64,000 bases of DNA from Actinomycetospora sp. TBRC 11914 (GTDB lineage Bacteria > Actinomycetota > Actinomycetes > Mycobacteriales > Pseudonocardiaceae). The position numbers and the translations under genes were made by a program. Positions within the stretch are counted from its first letter, which is position 1, and each line of letters starts with the position of its first letter. The notes under the pieces were generated by a model. That model was not told the origin of the DNA, made no database searches, and saw nothing but the letters and a program-made list of their open reading frames with translations. This document shows, piece after piece, positions 17,516 to 28,791 of this stretch. The DNA lies in contig NZ_JABBND010000002.1 of the NCBI RefSeq assembly GCF_012933465.1, positions 395,055 to 459,054 of the forward strand. The letters run 5' to 3'.

Positions 17516-18478
17516 CTACGACGCCGACAACGCGGGCGACGCGACCGCCCCGGTCCCGCCCGAGGGCTCGCGCGGCACGGGCGCCGTCGTCGCCGCCCAG
17601 AGCCACGCCGTGGTCGCCGTCGTCAGCATCGCCCCGAGCACGTGCAGCGCCACGAGGACCTCCGGCACCCCGAGCGCGTACTGGACGCCCCCGAGCGCGC
17701 CCTGGGCGAGCGTGATCAGCACGAGGACGCGGAAGCGCACCACGACCGGGCGCGGCGCCCCCACGGCGTGCAGGAGGAACCCGAGGCCCACGAGCAGGCC
17801 GAGGAAGACGCAGAGCAGGTCCGCGTGCAGCGTCGCGAGCTGCGGGACGGTGAGGGCGTCCAGCCGCGGCGTGGCCGCGTCGCCGGCGTGCGGGCCGGCG
17901 GAGGTCACCAGCGTCCCGGCCACGAGCAGCGCGACCAGCACCACCCCGGTGACGACGAGGAGCCCGCGGACCGCGCGCGGCACCGTCGTCACCCGGGACT
18001 CCCCGGCGCGGCCGAGCGCCCAGGCGTCGCGGGCGAGCAGCACCGCGAGCCACACCAGCGGCACGGACACCAGGAAGTGCGCCGCGACGGTGTACCAGGC
18101 CAGTCCGGTCAGCACGGTGATCCCGCCGAGGACGGCCTGCGCGACGACGCCGAGCGGCATCGCCGCCGCCAGCCAGCGCAGCCGGCGCCGACGGGGCCGG
18201 ACGAACACCGCCGCGACCACGCACGCCGCGACGACGACCACCAGGGCGATCGTCAGCAGGCGGTTGGAGAACTCGACCCACTGGTGCAGCGTCGCGACCT
18301 CGGGGTTCGGGGTGGGGACGAGGCTGCCGGGGAAGCACTCGGGCCACGTCGGGCAGCCGAGACCGGAGCCGGTCACGCGCACGACGGCCCCGGTGACGGC
18401 GATGCCGCCCTGCCCGACGACGGCGAGCACGGCCAGCACGCGCATCAGCACCGGGGGCGTGGACCACCGTGTCGTCAC
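17516..18478 (-). CDS. ctaA: Heme A synthase
   Basis: 320 residues, ATG at 18478. It oxidises heme O to heme A in the membrane for cytochrome c oxidase. The extracytoplasmic loop motif GSGLGCPTWPECFPGSLVP contains the paired cysteines of Bacillus-type CtaA. The catalytic/heme His-Glu element is HQWVEFSNR, and further heme-ligand histidines occur in VAAHFLVSVPLVW, LHADLLC and ALHVLGA. About eight transmembrane helices are evident. It works directly after CtaB. Confidence 0.96.
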   Translation of the reverse strand: MTTRWSTPPVLMRVLAVLAVVGQGGIAVTGAVVRVTGSGLGCPTWPECFPGSLVPTPNPEVATLHQWVEFSNRLLTIALVVVVAACVVAAVFVRPRRRRLRWLAAAMPLGVVAQAVLGGITVLTGLAWYTVAAHFLVSVPLVWLAVLLARDAWALGRAGESRVTTVPRAVRGLLVVTGVVLVALLVAGTLVTSAGPHAGDAATPRLDALTVPQLATLHADLLCVFLGLLVGLGFLLHAVGAPRPVVVRFRVLVLITLAQGALGGVQYALGVPEVLVALHVLGAMLTTATTAWLWAATTAPVPREPSGGTGAVASPALSAS

Positions 18479-18517
18479 GTCGCCCAGCCTACGACAGCCG
18501 GTAGGAGAGCCACGGGG

Positions 18518-19306
18518 TCAGTCCCAGCGCAGGGTCCGCGCCGCCGCGGTCCCGGCGACGAGGGTCCACACGAGGAGCACCACGATCTGCGAGAGCGCGG
18601 GCGTGCCGCCCAGCAGGACGGTGCGCAGGCCCTCGGCGAGCGCCCCGCTCGGGAGCAGCGCGACGACGGCCCCGAGCGGGCCGGGGAGCTGCGCGGCGGG
18701 CACCACGATCCCGCCGACGAACAGCAGGACGAACCAGACGACGTTCGCGATGACGAGCACGAGGTCGGCGCGGACGGCCCCGCCGAGCAGCAGCCCGCAG
18801 GCCCCGAACGCGGCGGCGCCGAGCACCACGAACAGCAGCGCCCAGCCGACCGCCGCCCCGTCCGGGCGCCACCCCAGCAGCAGCGCGACCCCGCCCAGCA
18901 CGACGACCTGGATGACGACGACGGCCGCCGTCCCGCCGAGGCGCCCGGTGACCACGAGCCAGCGGGGGATCGCGGTGGCGGCGAGCCGGCGCATCAGCCC
19001 GTAGCGGCGGTCGAACCCGAGGGCGATGGCCTGGCTGGTGAAGCCGGTGGACATCATCGCCAGCGCGAGCACGGTGCCCAGGGCGGCGTTCACCCGCGGG
19101 TCGGGCAGCGCGACGAGCCCGCGCAGCAGCGTCAGGCCGACGAGCAGCGCCAGCGGGATGACCAGGGTGAGCAGCAGCTGCTCGGAGTGGCGCAGCGCGA
19201 GCACCGTCTCGGTGCGGGTGTGGACGGCGAGCATGCGGGCCCGCGAGCCGATCCCCGGGTCGGGGGTGAAGGTGCCGCCCGGGAACGGCGTGGTGGGGGT
19301 GCTCAC
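18518..19306 (-). CDS. ABC-2 type transporter permease
   Basis: 262 residues from a GTG at 19306 that overlaps the ATPase stop (GTGA). It is an ABC-2 membrane subunit with about six helices (for example LLLTLVIPLALLVGLTLL and ALLFVVLGAAAFGACGLLL). The order ctaA-permease-ATPase-mptB matches the pair Rv1457c/Rv1458c of M. tuberculosis. Its substrate is unknown. Proximity to heme A genes suggests, without proof, a role in respiratory-chain assembly or envelope export. Confidence 0.88.
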   Translation of the reverse strand: MSTPTTPFPGGTFTPDPGIGSRARMLAVHTRTETVLALRHSEQLLLTLVIPLALLVGLTLLRGLVALPDPRVNAALGTVLALAMMSTGFTSQAIALGFDRRYGLMRRLAATAIPRWLVVTGRLGGTAAVVVIQVVVLGGVALLLGWRPDGAAVGWALLFVVLGAAAFGACGLLLGGAVRADLVLVIANVVWFVLLFVGGIVVPAAQLPGPLGAVVALLPSGALAEGLRTVLLGGTPALSQIVVLLVWTLVAGTAAARTLRWD

Positions 19307-20229
19307 GAGCGCAGCTCCCGTCCGGTGAGGTCGAGGAAGACGTCCTCGAGGCTGCGGCGGCCGACGCGGACGTCGTCGGCGAGCACGCCCTGGCGCGCGC
19401 ACCACGCGGTGACCGCGGCGAGCACCTGGGGGTCGATCGCGCCCTCGACGGTGTAGTGCCCGGGCGGTCCCTCGGAGCTGGCGTGGCCCTCCGGGAGCAC
19501 CTCGGTGAGCAGGCCGAGGTCCATCCCCGGCGCCGCGCGGAACCGCATCCGCTGCTCGGAGCCGGAGGCGGTGAGCTCGTCGGGCGAGCCGGCGGCGACG
19601 ACCCTGCCGTGGTCGACGATGACGACGTCGTCGGCGAGCGCCTCCGCCTCCTGCATGAGGTGCGTGGTGAGCAGCACCGCGACGCCGTCCGCGCGCAGGG
19701 CGCGCACGAGGTCCCAGACGAGGTGGCGGCCCTGGGGGTCGAGGCTGGCGGTGGGCTCGTCGAGGAACACCAGCTCCGGGCGCCCGACGACCGCGCACGC
19801 CAGGCTGAGGCGCTGCTGCTGGCCGCCGGAGAGCCGCTTGTAGGGGAGCCGGGCGCACGACTCCAGCCCCAGCGTGCGCACCAGCCAGCCGGTGTCGAGG
19901 GGCCGGGCGGAGCAGGCCGCGACCAGGTCGAGCATCTCGCGCACCCGCACCATCGGGTACGCGCCGCCGCCCTGCGGCATCACGCCCATCCGCGCCCGCA
20001 GGGCTTCGGGGGCGCCGGCGGGGTCGGCCCCGAGCACCCGGACGGTCCCCGAGGTGCGCTCCCGGAAGCCCTCGCACACCTCGACGGTCGTCGTCTTGCC
20101 CGCGCCGTTCGGGCCGAGCAGGGCGAGGACGCGGCCGTGGTGCAGGTCGAGGTCCAGCCCGTCGACGGCGGTGGTGGTGCCGTAGCGCACGACGAGGTCG
20201 CGGACCTCGACGGCCGGTTCCGTCCCCAC
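19303..20229 (-). CDS. ABC transporter ATP-binding protein (ABC-2/DrrA-like)
   Basis: 308 residues from a GTG at 20229. It has Walker A GPNGAGKTT, Q-loop region MGVMPQGGGAYP, signature LSGGQQQRLSLA, Walker B VFLDEPTASLD and switch His in LLTTHLMQEA. The ~80-residue C-terminal extension is typical of ABC-2 exporters of the drug/antibiotic class. It is translationally coupled to the permease gene. No good Shine-Dalgarno precedes the GTG, so the start is the least certain part. Confidence 0.92.
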   Translation of the reverse strand: MGTEPAVEVRDLVVRYGTTTAVDGLDLDLHHGRVLALLGPNGAGKTTTVEVCEGFRERTSGTVRVLGADPAGAPEALRARMGVMPQGGGAYPMVRVREMLDLVAACSARPLDTGWLVRTLGLESCARLPYKRLSGGQQQRLSLACAVVGRPELVFLDEPTASLDPQGRHLVWDLVRALRADGVAVLLTTHLMQEAEALADDVVIVDHGRVVAAGSPDELTASGSEQRMRFRAAPGMDLGLLTEVLPEGHASSEGPPGHYTVEGAIDPQVLAAVTAWCARQGVLADDVRVGRRSLEDVFLDLTGRELRS

Positions 20230-20294
20230 GGCGCCCAGCCTAGGTCCCGCAGAGCCGGACGGCCGGGCACGGGTGGGGCCGGGCGGGTGCCCGC

Positions 20295-21932
20295 TCAGGA
20301 GACCTCCTCGGGCTCCGGCGCGACCGGTGCCGGGTCGCGGCGGGGCGGGATCCGGGGGATGTTGCCGCGCGCGGCGAGCAGCGGGACCACGGCGACCGCC
20401 AGCGCGGCGAAGATCGCCATCGGGAGCTGGTAGGCCCGGAACGTGAAGTCGTTGCCGGTGGGCGGGACGAGCAGCGCCACCGCGGCGCAGATCGCGACGG
20501 CGGCCCCGCGGATGCGCGGCGCGGTGACCGAGGCGGCCAGCGGCACCATCAGCCACAGCAGGTACCAGGGGTGCAGCACCGGCCCGGCGAGGAACACCGC
20601 GCCGAACCCGTACGCGACGCCCGCCACCGGGTGCAGCCGCCCGCGCACCACGGCGAGCACCAGCAGCGCGCACACCAGCGCCGACACACCGAGCCCGGCG
20701 GACCGGGTGAGCGAGAGGACCGCGTCGGTGTGGTCGCCCAGCCCCAGCGCGATCCCGATCTGGCCGCCGAGCACGCCGAGGTCGGTGGTGACCGACAGCC
20801 AGCTGCGCAGCAGGTTGGGCACGGACAGCGCGGCGATCCACCCGAAGCCCAGCCCGGAGAGCACCGACACCGCGACGACCACGCCGAGCCCGGTGGCCGT
20901 CACCAGCGCACCCCACCCGACGAGCGCGACCAGGCCGTCCCGCCCGCGGGGGTCGCGGCCGGCCGCCAGGCAGCGCTCCCGGGCGACGTGCGCGGCGAGG
21001 AACGCCAGCGCCAGGATCGCCGGGATCTTCCCGGAGGCGCCCAGCCCGATGATCAGCGCGCCGAGGAACCAGCCCTTGCGGAAGCCCATCTCCAGGCCGA
21101 AGAAGACGACGCCGAGCATGATCGCGTCGTTGTGGATGCCCGAGACCAGGTGGAAGAGCACCAGCGGGCTGACCGCGAGCCACAGGGCGGCGATGGGCTC
21201 CACCCCGGCGCGGCGCGCCAGGTGGGGCGCCGCCCAGATCACCAGGCCGATGCCGACGAGCGCCAGCACGCGGTGCAGGTAGACGCCGAGCACGATGTCG
21301 TCGCCCGCGATCGCGGTGACCAGCCGGCCGAAGGTGAGGAAGCCGGGGCCGTAGGGCGACGGGGTGGTCCGCCAGATCGTCGGGATCGAGGCGACCAGGG
21401 GATCGTCGAGACCCAGCGCCTGCGCTGCGCCGTAGACGTAGGGGTCGAAGCCCCGGGAGACCACCTCGGACTGCGAGAGGTAGCCGTACACGTCGGTGGA
21501 GAACAGCGGGGGTGCGACGGCGAGCGGCGCGGCCCACATGACGAGGATGCGGGTGAGCTGGCGGACCGACAGGCGCACACGTCCCGGCCAGGCCAGCCGG
21601 CCGAGCCAGAGCCACGCCAGCACGACCATCCCCATGCCGACGTAGGCGAGCGTCAGCGAGACCGTCGGCAGCCGGGCGGGGAGGCCGAGCACGCGGACCC
21701 CGAGCACCGGGTTGTAGGCCGAGGCCGGGGCGGCGCCGCACCCGAGCGCGCCGACCGCCATGAGGAGCGAGCCGGTGAACCCGAAGCGCCGGCAGAAGCG
21801 CAGCCGTCGGCGCTCGTCGGGGGTGGCGGGCGCCTCGGGCCCCGTGATCTCGCCGGGCCCGCCCGCGCCCGGCGCGGCGGTGCCCGACGGCGGGGGCTCC
21901 TCCGGGGGCGCCGTCGGGGCCGTGGCCGTCAC
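20295..21932 (-). CDS. mptB: Polyprenol-phosphate-mannose alpha-1,6-mannosyltransferase MptB
   Basis: 545 residues from a GTG at 21932. This GT-C glycosyltransferase starts the alpha-1,6-mannan core of lipomannan. It has a Pro/Gly-rich cytoplasmic N-terminus (~45 residues) and about 12-13 transmembrane helices. The first extracytoplasmic loop carries the GT-C acidic motif in FSTDVYGYLSQSE. SPYGPGFLTF and SGIHNDAIMLG are further conserved loops. Its place between the ABC pair and sufR equals Rv1459c. It implies a lipomannan/lipoarabinomannan-type envelope. Confidence 0.93.
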   Translation of the reverse strand: MTATAPTAPPEEPPPSGTAAPGAGGPGEITGPEAPATPDERRRLRFCRRFGFTGSLLMAVGALGCGAAPASAYNPVLGVRVLGLPARLPTVSLTLAYVGMGMVVLAWLWLGRLAWPGRVRLSVRQLTRILVMWAAPLAVAPPLFSTDVYGYLSQSEVVSRGFDPYVYGAAQALGLDDPLVASIPTIWRTTPSPYGPGFLTFGRLVTAIAGDDIVLGVYLHRVLALVGIGLVIWAAPHLARRAGVEPIAALWLAVSPLVLFHLVSGIHNDAIMLGVVFFGLEMGFRKGWFLGALIIGLGASGKIPAILALAFLAAHVARERCLAAGRDPRGRDGLVALVGWGALVTATGLGVVVAVSVLSGLGFGWIAALSVPNLLRSWLSVTTDLGVLGGQIGIALGLGDHTDAVLSLTRSAGLGVSALVCALLVLAVVRGRLHPVAGVAYGFGAVFLAGPVLHPWYLLWLMVPLAASVTAPRIRGAAVAICAAVALLVPPTGNDFTFRAYQLPMAIFAALAVAVVPLLAARGNIPRIPPRRDPAPVAPEPEEVS

Positions 21933-22134
21933 TCCGGGAACGATACCGAGGGGCTGATCGGCCTCCGGCCGGACCCGGCCGGGTGAGGCGCGACACGCCC
22001 CCGGGCACCGACTTTGCCGCCCGTCGCCATATAAGCAAGACTGGTGTTGTCAAAAGCGGCGGTGCGGGGTCATGATCGGCCCCGGTGATCGCGGCGACGC
22101 GACGCGACGCACTCGCGGGACGGGAGGTGACGAC
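21933..22134. promoter_or_regulatory. mptB/sufR divergent control region
   Basis: 202 bp between divergent genes, with the only AT-rich patch nearby at 22022-22055. TATAAG at 22030-22035 is a fair -10 for rightward transcription into sufR. TTGTCA at 22047-22052 resembles a -35 but has no good partner -10. SufR normally represses its own operon from this position; I could not find the mycobacterial SufR site (ACACT-N5-TGTGA) here. Confidence 0.4.
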
Positions 22135-22977
22135 GTGACGGGGTCCACGCAGAAGACGGCGGGGCACGGTCCGGCCCACGCCGAGCACGCCCGTTCCGCG
22201 GCGGACGGGCGGACCCGGGACGCCGTCGTGCGCCTGCTCCTCGAGCAGGGCCCGACGACGGCGGCCGGGCTGGCCGAGGCGCTGAACCTGTCGGGGCCCG
22301 GCGTGCGGCGCCACCTCGACGCGCTGGTCGCCGAGGGCACCGTCGCCACCCGGGACGCTCCGCAGCCCGGGGGGCGCAAGCGTGGCCGGCCCGCGCGGCA
22401 GTTCCTCCTCACCGCGTCCGGGCGTGCCCGGGCCGGCCGGGAGGAGCACGGCTCGGCCGAGCTCGCGGTGGCGGCGCTGCGCCGCCTCGGCGAGGCGGCC
22501 GGCGAGGACGCGGTGCGGGCCTTCGCCCGGGACCGGGCGCTGGCCATGGTGGGGGAGCACCGCGAGCACGTGCTCGCGGGCGCCGACCGCGGCGAGCGCG
22601 CCGCCCGGCTCGCGGGGGCGCTCACCGCCGAGGGCTACGCCGCGACGACGCGGGGGGCCGGGTCGCACGACGGCCTGGACGCCCGGGTCACCGGCGAGCA
22701 GCTCTGCCAGCACCACTGCCCGGTCGCCGACGTGGCGGCCGAGTTCCCGGCGCTGTGCGAGGCGGAGGCCGAGGTCTTCGCCGAGCTCCTGGGCACCCAC
22801 GTCCAGCGGCTCGCCACCATCGCGCGTGGTGACGCCGCGTGCACCACCCACGTCCCGGCGCAGCAGGCGCGCGGGGCGGAGCAGGACCAGCACGACGAGC
22901 ACGACGAGCAGACGGGCACCATCCCCGCCGTCACCACCGGTGCGGGGCCCGACGTCAAGGGAAGGCAGGTCGTATGA
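22135..22977 (+). CDS. sufR: SufR, Fe-S-cluster-sensing repressor of the suf operon
   Basis: 280 residues from a GTG at 22135, chosen because GGGAGGTGA (22122-22130) sits just upstream; an in-frame ATG at 22072 lacks such a site. N-terminal ArsR/DeoR-type winged HTH ([30 protein letters not shown]) and a C-terminal part with [21 protein letters not shown]. This Cys pattern (C-x3-C ... C) is the Fe-S ligand set of SufR. It ends with a His/Asp/Glu-rich tail. SufR represses suf genes when holding a cluster. Its stop overlaps the sufB start. Confidence 0.93.
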   Translation: MTGSTQKTAGHGPAHAEHARSAADGRTRDAVVRLLLEQGPTTAAGLAEALNLSGPGVRRHLDALVAEGTVATRDAPQPGGRKRGRPARQFLLTASGRARAGREEHGSAELAVAALRRLGEAAGEDAVRAFARDRALAMVGEHREHVLAGADRGERAARLAGALTAEGYAATTRGAGSHDGLDARVTGEQLCQHHCPVADVAAEFPALCEAEAEVFAELLGTHVQRLATIARGDAACTTHVPAQQARGAEQDQHDEHDEQTGTIPAVTTGAGPDVKGRQVV

Positions 22978-24434
22978 CCACCGCCGCGGAGCGGACCACC
23001 CCGCAGGAGAGCCCCCAGAAGGAGGCCCTCAGCCAGGAGGAGACCCTCGCCTCCCTGGGGAGCTACCAGTTCGGCTGGCACGACAGCGACGTCGCGGGCG
23101 CCAGCGCCCAGCGTGGGCTCAACGAGGCCGTGGTGCGCGACATCTCGGCCAAGAAGGACGAGCCGGACTGGATGCTCCAGCTGCGCCTCAAGGCGCTGGG
23201 CATGTTCGAGAAGAAGCCGATGCCGCAGTGGGGCTCGGACCTCTCGGGCATCCACTTCGACAACATCAAGTACTTCGTCCGCTCGACGGAGAAGCAGGCC
23301 GCCTCCTGGGAGGACCTGCCCGACGACATCAAGGCGACCTACGACAAGCTCGGCATCCCCGAGGCCGAGAAGGAGCGCCTGGTCGCGGGCGTCGCGGCGC
23401 AGTACGAGTCCGAGGTCGTCTACCACCAGATCCGCGAGGACCTCGAGCAGCAGGGTGTCATCTTCATGGACACCGACACCGGGCTGCGCGAGCACCCGGA
23501 GCTGTTCGAGGAGTACTTCGGCTCGGTGATCCCGGCCGGCGACAACAAGTTCTCCGCGCTGAACTCGGCGGTCTGGTCCGGCGGCTCGTTCATCTACGTG
23601 CCCAAGGGTGTCCACGTGGACATCCCGCTGCAGGCGTACTTCCGGATCAACACCGAGAACATGGGCCAGTTCGAGCGGACGCTGATCATCGTCGACGAGG
23701 ACGCCTACGTCCACTACGTCGAGGGCTGCACGGCGCCGATCTACTCGAGCGACTCGCTGCACTCCGCGGTCGTCGAGATCGTCGTGAAGAAGGGCGGCCG
23801 CTGCCGCTACACGACCATCCAGAACTGGTCGAACAACGTCTACAACCTGGTCACCAAGCGCGCCAAGGCCGAAGAGGGCGCGACGATGGAGTGGGTCGAC
23901 GGCAACATCGGCTCCAAGGTGACCATGAAGTACCCGGCCGTCTGGCTGACCGGGCCGCACGCCAAGGGCGAGGTGCTCTCGGTGGCGTTCTCCGGCGAGG
24001 GCCAGCACCAGGACGCCGGCGCCAAGATGGTGCACCTCGCGCCGCACACGTCGTCGACGATCATCTCGAAGTCGGTGGCCCGCGGCGGCGGCCGGACCTC
24101 CTACCGCGGGCTGGTCCGGGTCAACAAGGGTGCGCACCACTCGCGGTCGACGGTGAAGTGCGACGCGCTGCTGGTCGACACGATCAGCCGCTCGGACACC
24201 TATCCCTACGTCGACGTCCGCGAGGACGACGTGACGATGGGCCACGAGGCGACCGTCTCGAAGGTCAGCGAGGACCAGCTCTTCTACCTGATGTCCCGCG
24301 GCCTCACCGAGGACGAGGCCATGGCCATGATCGTGCGCGGGTTCGTCGAGCCCATCGCGCGCGAGCTGCCCATGGAGTACGCGCTCGAGCTCAACCGCCT
24401 GATCGAGCTGCAGATGGAGGGTGCTGTCGGATGA
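22974..24434 (+). CDS. sufB: Fe-S cluster assembly scaffold protein SufB
   Basis: 486 residues, ATG at 22974 within the sufR stop (ATGA). SufB forms the SufBC2D scaffold that builds Fe-S clusters. Conserved blocks are [54 protein letters not shown] (with the Cys of the SufB tunnel) and the C-terminal [20 protein letters not shown]. Unlike the M. tuberculosis homologue, there is no intein. The start at 22974 excludes an implausible Arg-rich upstream extension. Confidence 0.97.
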   Translation: MTTAAERTTPQESPQKEALSQEETLASLGSYQFGWHDSDVAGASAQRGLNEAVVRDISAKKDEPDWMLQLRLKALGMFEKKPMPQWGSDLSGIHFDNIKYFVRSTEKQAASWEDLPDDIKATYDKLGIPEAEKERLVAGVAAQYESEVVYHQIREDLEQQGVIFMDTDTGLREHPELFEEYFGSVIPAGDNKFSALNSAVWSGGSFIYVPKGVHVDIPLQAYFRINTENMGQFERTLIIVDEDAYVHYVEGCTAPIYSSDSLHSAVVEIVVKKGGRCRYTTIQNWSNNVYNLVTKRAKAEEGATMEWVDGNIGSKVTMKYPAVWLTGPHAKGEVLSVAFSGEGQHQDAGAKMVHLAPHTSSTIISKSVARGGGRTSYRGLVRVNKGAHHSRSTVKCDALLVDTISRSDTYPYVDVREDDVTMGHEATVSKVSEDQLFYLMSRGLTEDEAMAMIVRGFVEPIARELPMEYALELNRLIELQMEGAVG

Positions 24435-25687
24435 CCGAGCCGGTGGCTCAGTCGGGTGGCGGGATCGTCGACGCACCGGGTGCCCCGGTGCTCGACGTCG
24501 ACCCCGGCATCAGGACCGCGGGGCCGGTCACGGCCCCGTGGGAGGAGCGTTTCACCTCCTACGACGTCGAGGCCTTCGAGGTCCCGCGCGGGCGCGAGGA
24601 GCAGTGGCGGTTCACGCCGCTGCGGCGCCTGCGCGGGCTGCACGACGCCTCGGCACACGTCGACGGGGCCGTCGACGTGTCGGTGCGCGCCGGCTTCGGC
24701 GAGGACGCCGGCGAGCTGACGGGCAGCGGGGTGCGCCTCGAGACCGTCGGCCGCGACGATCCGCGGATCGGCGACGGCGGCATCCCCGCCGACCGGGTCG
24801 CGGCCCAGGCGTGGTCGGCCTTCGAGCAGGCCCACGTGGTGACGGTGAACGAGGCACGGTCCGACGACGACCCGCTGACGATCACCGTGACGGGCCCCGG
24901 CGAGGGCGCCACGGCGTACGCGCACCTGCAGCTGCGCCTCTCCCACCACGCTGAGGCTGTGGTGGTCCTCGACCACCGGGGCTCGGGCACGGTCGCGGCG
25001 AACACCGAGTTCGTCGTGTCCGACGGCGCCAAGCTGGTGGTCGTCGAGGTGCACGACTGGGCCGACGACGCCGTGTACGTCGGCGCCCAGCACCTCTCGG
25101 TGGGCCGCGACGCGACGATCCGGCACACCTCGGTGACCCTCGGCGGCGACCTGGTCCGGCTCTCGCCGGTGGTCAACTACCGGGCGCCCGGCGGCGACGC
25201 CGAGCTCGACGGGCTGTACTTCGCCGACGGCGGGCAGCACTTCGAGCAGCGCCTCCTCGTCGACCACTCGGTGCCGAACTGCCGCTCCCGCGTCATGTAC
25301 AAGGGCGCGCTGCAGGGGGCCGAGGGCGACAAGGCCGCGCACACCGTGTGGGTCGGCGACGTGCTCATCCGCAAGGCGGCCGAGGGCACCGACACCTACG
25401 AGCTCAACCGCAACCTGCTGCTCACCGACAACGCCCGCGCCGACTCGGTGCCGAACCTCGAGATCGAGACCGGCGAGATCCTCGGGGCGGGGCACGCGTC
25501 GGCGACGGGACGGTTCGACGACGAGCAGCTGTTCTACCTGATGGCGCGCGGGATCCCCGAGGTCGCCGCCCGCCGGCTCGTCGTGCGCGGGTTCTTCGGC
25601 GAGGTCATCCAGAAGATCCGCGTCCCCGCGCTGCGCGACCGGCTCGAGGCCGCCGTCGAGACCGAGCTCGAGGCGATCGGATCGTGA
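24431..25687 (+). CDS. sufD: Fe-S cluster assembly protein SufD
   Basis: 418 residues, ATG at 24431 overlapping the sufB stop. SufD is the SufB paralogue completing the SufBC2D complex and helping iron entry. The beta-helix core shows [38 protein letters not shown] and the C-terminal [20 protein letters not shown], parallel to the SufB ending. The N-terminal region ([20 protein letters not shown]) is the usual helical cap. A 66-nt gap to sufC is the largest inside the operon. Confidence 0.96.
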   Translation: MTEPVAQSGGGIVDAPGAPVLDVDPGIRTAGPVTAPWEERFTSYDVEAFEVPRGREEQWRFTPLRRLRGLHDASAHVDGAVDVSVRAGFGEDAGELTGSGVRLETVGRDDPRIGDGGIPADRVAAQAWSAFEQAHVVTVNEARSDDDPLTITVTGPGEGATAYAHLQLRLSHHAEAVVVLDHRGSGTVAANTEFVVSDGAKLVVVEVHDWADDAVYVGAQHLSVGRDATIRHTSVTLGGDLVRLSPVVNYRAPGGDAELDGLYFADGGQHFEQRLLVDHSVPNCRSRVMYKGALQGAEGDKAAHTVWVGDVLIRKAAEGTDTYELNRNLLLTDNARADSVPNLEIETGEILGAGHASATGRFDDEQLFYLMARGIPEVAARRLVVRGFFGEVIQKIRVPALRDRLEAAVETELEAIGS

Positions 25688-25753
25688 TCAATGGTCGGCT
25701 CGTGAGCCGGCCGCCGTTCCCCACCACCACCGCTCTGTGCTGAAAGAGGCTTG

Positions 25754-27852
<2,099 letters not shown>

Positions 27853-27861
27853 GGAGGTGCC

Positions 27862-28335
27862 GTGAAGCTCGAATCGATGTACCAGGAGATTATCCTGGAC
27901 CACTACCGCAACCCGCACGGCCACGGCCTGCGCGACCCGTTCGACGCCGAGGTCCACCACGTGAACCCGACGTGCGGCGACGAGGTGACGCTGCGGGTGC
28001 ACCTCGACGGGTCCGGGCGCGACGCCAAAGTCGTCGACGTCTCCTACGACGCGCTGGGCTGCTCGATCAGCCAGGCCGCGACGTCGGTGCTGAACGACCT
28101 CGTCGTCGGGCACACCGTCGGGGAGTCGTTCGACGTGCTGGCCGAGTACCAGAAGATGGTGCAGGGCCGGGGCAAGGTCGAGCCCGACGAGGACGTCCTG
28201 GACGATGCGGTGGCGTTCGCCGGCGTGGCCGCCTACCCGGCGCGGGTGAAGTGCGCGCTGCTGGGCTGGTTGGCGTTCAAGGACGCGGTGGCCCAGGCTG
28301 ACCAGAACGCTCCGGAGCTGGAGGGGCAGGCATGA
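27862..28335 (+). CDS. sufU: SufU-type zinc-dependent sulfurtransferase
   Basis: 157 residues from a GTG at 27862, with GGGAGG just upstream. SufU accepts the persulfide from SufS. The ligand set is visible: Cys38 and Asp40 in PTCGDEV, Cys67 in LGCSIS, and Cys131 in RVKCALLGW. It is IscU-like but carries the 18-20-residue insert of SufU between Cys67 and Cys131. Context between sufS and sufT is the standard Gram-positive layout. Confidence 0.95.
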   Translation: MKLESMYQEIILDHYRNPHGHGLRDPFDAEVHHVNPTCGDEVTLRVHLDGSGRDAKVVDVSYDALGCSISQAATSVLNDLVVGHTVGESFDVLAEYQKMVQGRGKVEPDEDVLDDAVAFAGVAAYPARVKCALLGWLAFKDAVAQADQNAPELEGQA

Positions 28336-28736
28336 CCGAGACCGAGACCGACACCACCCGCGGTGCCGAGGGGATGCCCGACGCGCCCGCGCCGACGGCG
28401 GAGACGCCGTCGATCGACGACCTCGAGGAGGCCATGCGCGACGTCGTCGACCCCGAGCTGGGGATCAACGTCGTCGACCTCGGCCTGCTCTACGGCATCG
28501 ACGTGCACCACGAGGACACCGGCACGGTCGCGACGCTCGACCTGACGCTGACCTCGGCGGCGTGCCCGCTGACCGACGTCATCGAGGACCAGTCCCGCGC
28601 GGCGCTCACCCGCGGTCCGGGCGGCGGGCTCGTCGACGACGTGCGCATCAACTGGGTCTGGATGCCCCCGTGGGGCCCGGACAAGATCACCGACGACGGC
28701 CGCGAGCAGCTGCGGGCACTCGGCTTCACCGTCTAG
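28332..28736 (+). CDS. sufT: SufT/MIP18-family (DUF59) Fe-S maturation factor
   Basis: 134 residues, ATG overlapping the sufU stop. After a ~28-residue acidic/disordered N-terminus comes the DUF59 domain: VVDPELGINVVDLGLLYGI, LTSAACPLTDVIEDQ with the conserved Cys, and VWMPPWGPDKIT. SufT-type proteins help deliver Fe-S clusters to target proteins. It is the last gene of the suf operon and is followed after 15 nt by a perfect 40-bp palindrome. Confidence 0.95.
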   Translation: MTETETDTTRGAEGMPDAPAPTAETPSIDDLEEAMRDVVDPELGINVVDLGLLYGIDVHHEDTGTVATLDLTLTSAACPLTDVIEDQSRAALTRGPGGGLVDDVRINWVWMPPWGPDKITDDGREQLRALGFTV

Positions 28737-28751
28737 GTGGCCTTCGGCCTG

Positions 28752-28791
28752 GTGAGCAGAAAGTGTCGGTATACCGACACTTTCTGCTCAC
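28752..28791. terminator. Perfect 40-bp palindrome, bidirectional terminator between suf operon and cyclase
   Basis: The left arm GTGAGCAGAAAGTGTCGGTA (28752-28771) is the exact reverse complement of 28772-28791, with no spacer. It lies between convergent sufT and the cyclase gene and even contains the cyclase stop codon (TCA on plus at 28788-28790). Position and symmetry fit a two-way transcription terminator; a protein-binding site is an alternative. Confidence 0.8.

Noticed and set aside
20571..21986. Long plus-strand open frame opposite mptB
   Set aside because: Composition is low-complexity (Arg, Gly, His, Asp), with no motif. It is a mirror of the mptB coding strand.
22072..22134. ATG 22072 as the sufR start
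   Set aside because: It would add 21 Gly/Arg/Thr-rich residues and lacks a ribosome-binding site, whereas GTG 22135 follows GGGAGGTGA.
22839..22973. N-terminal extension of SufB
   Set aside because: The added residues are Arg/Ala-rich and lie within the sufR 3' end; ATG 22974 gives the normal SufB N-terminus and the ATGA overlap.
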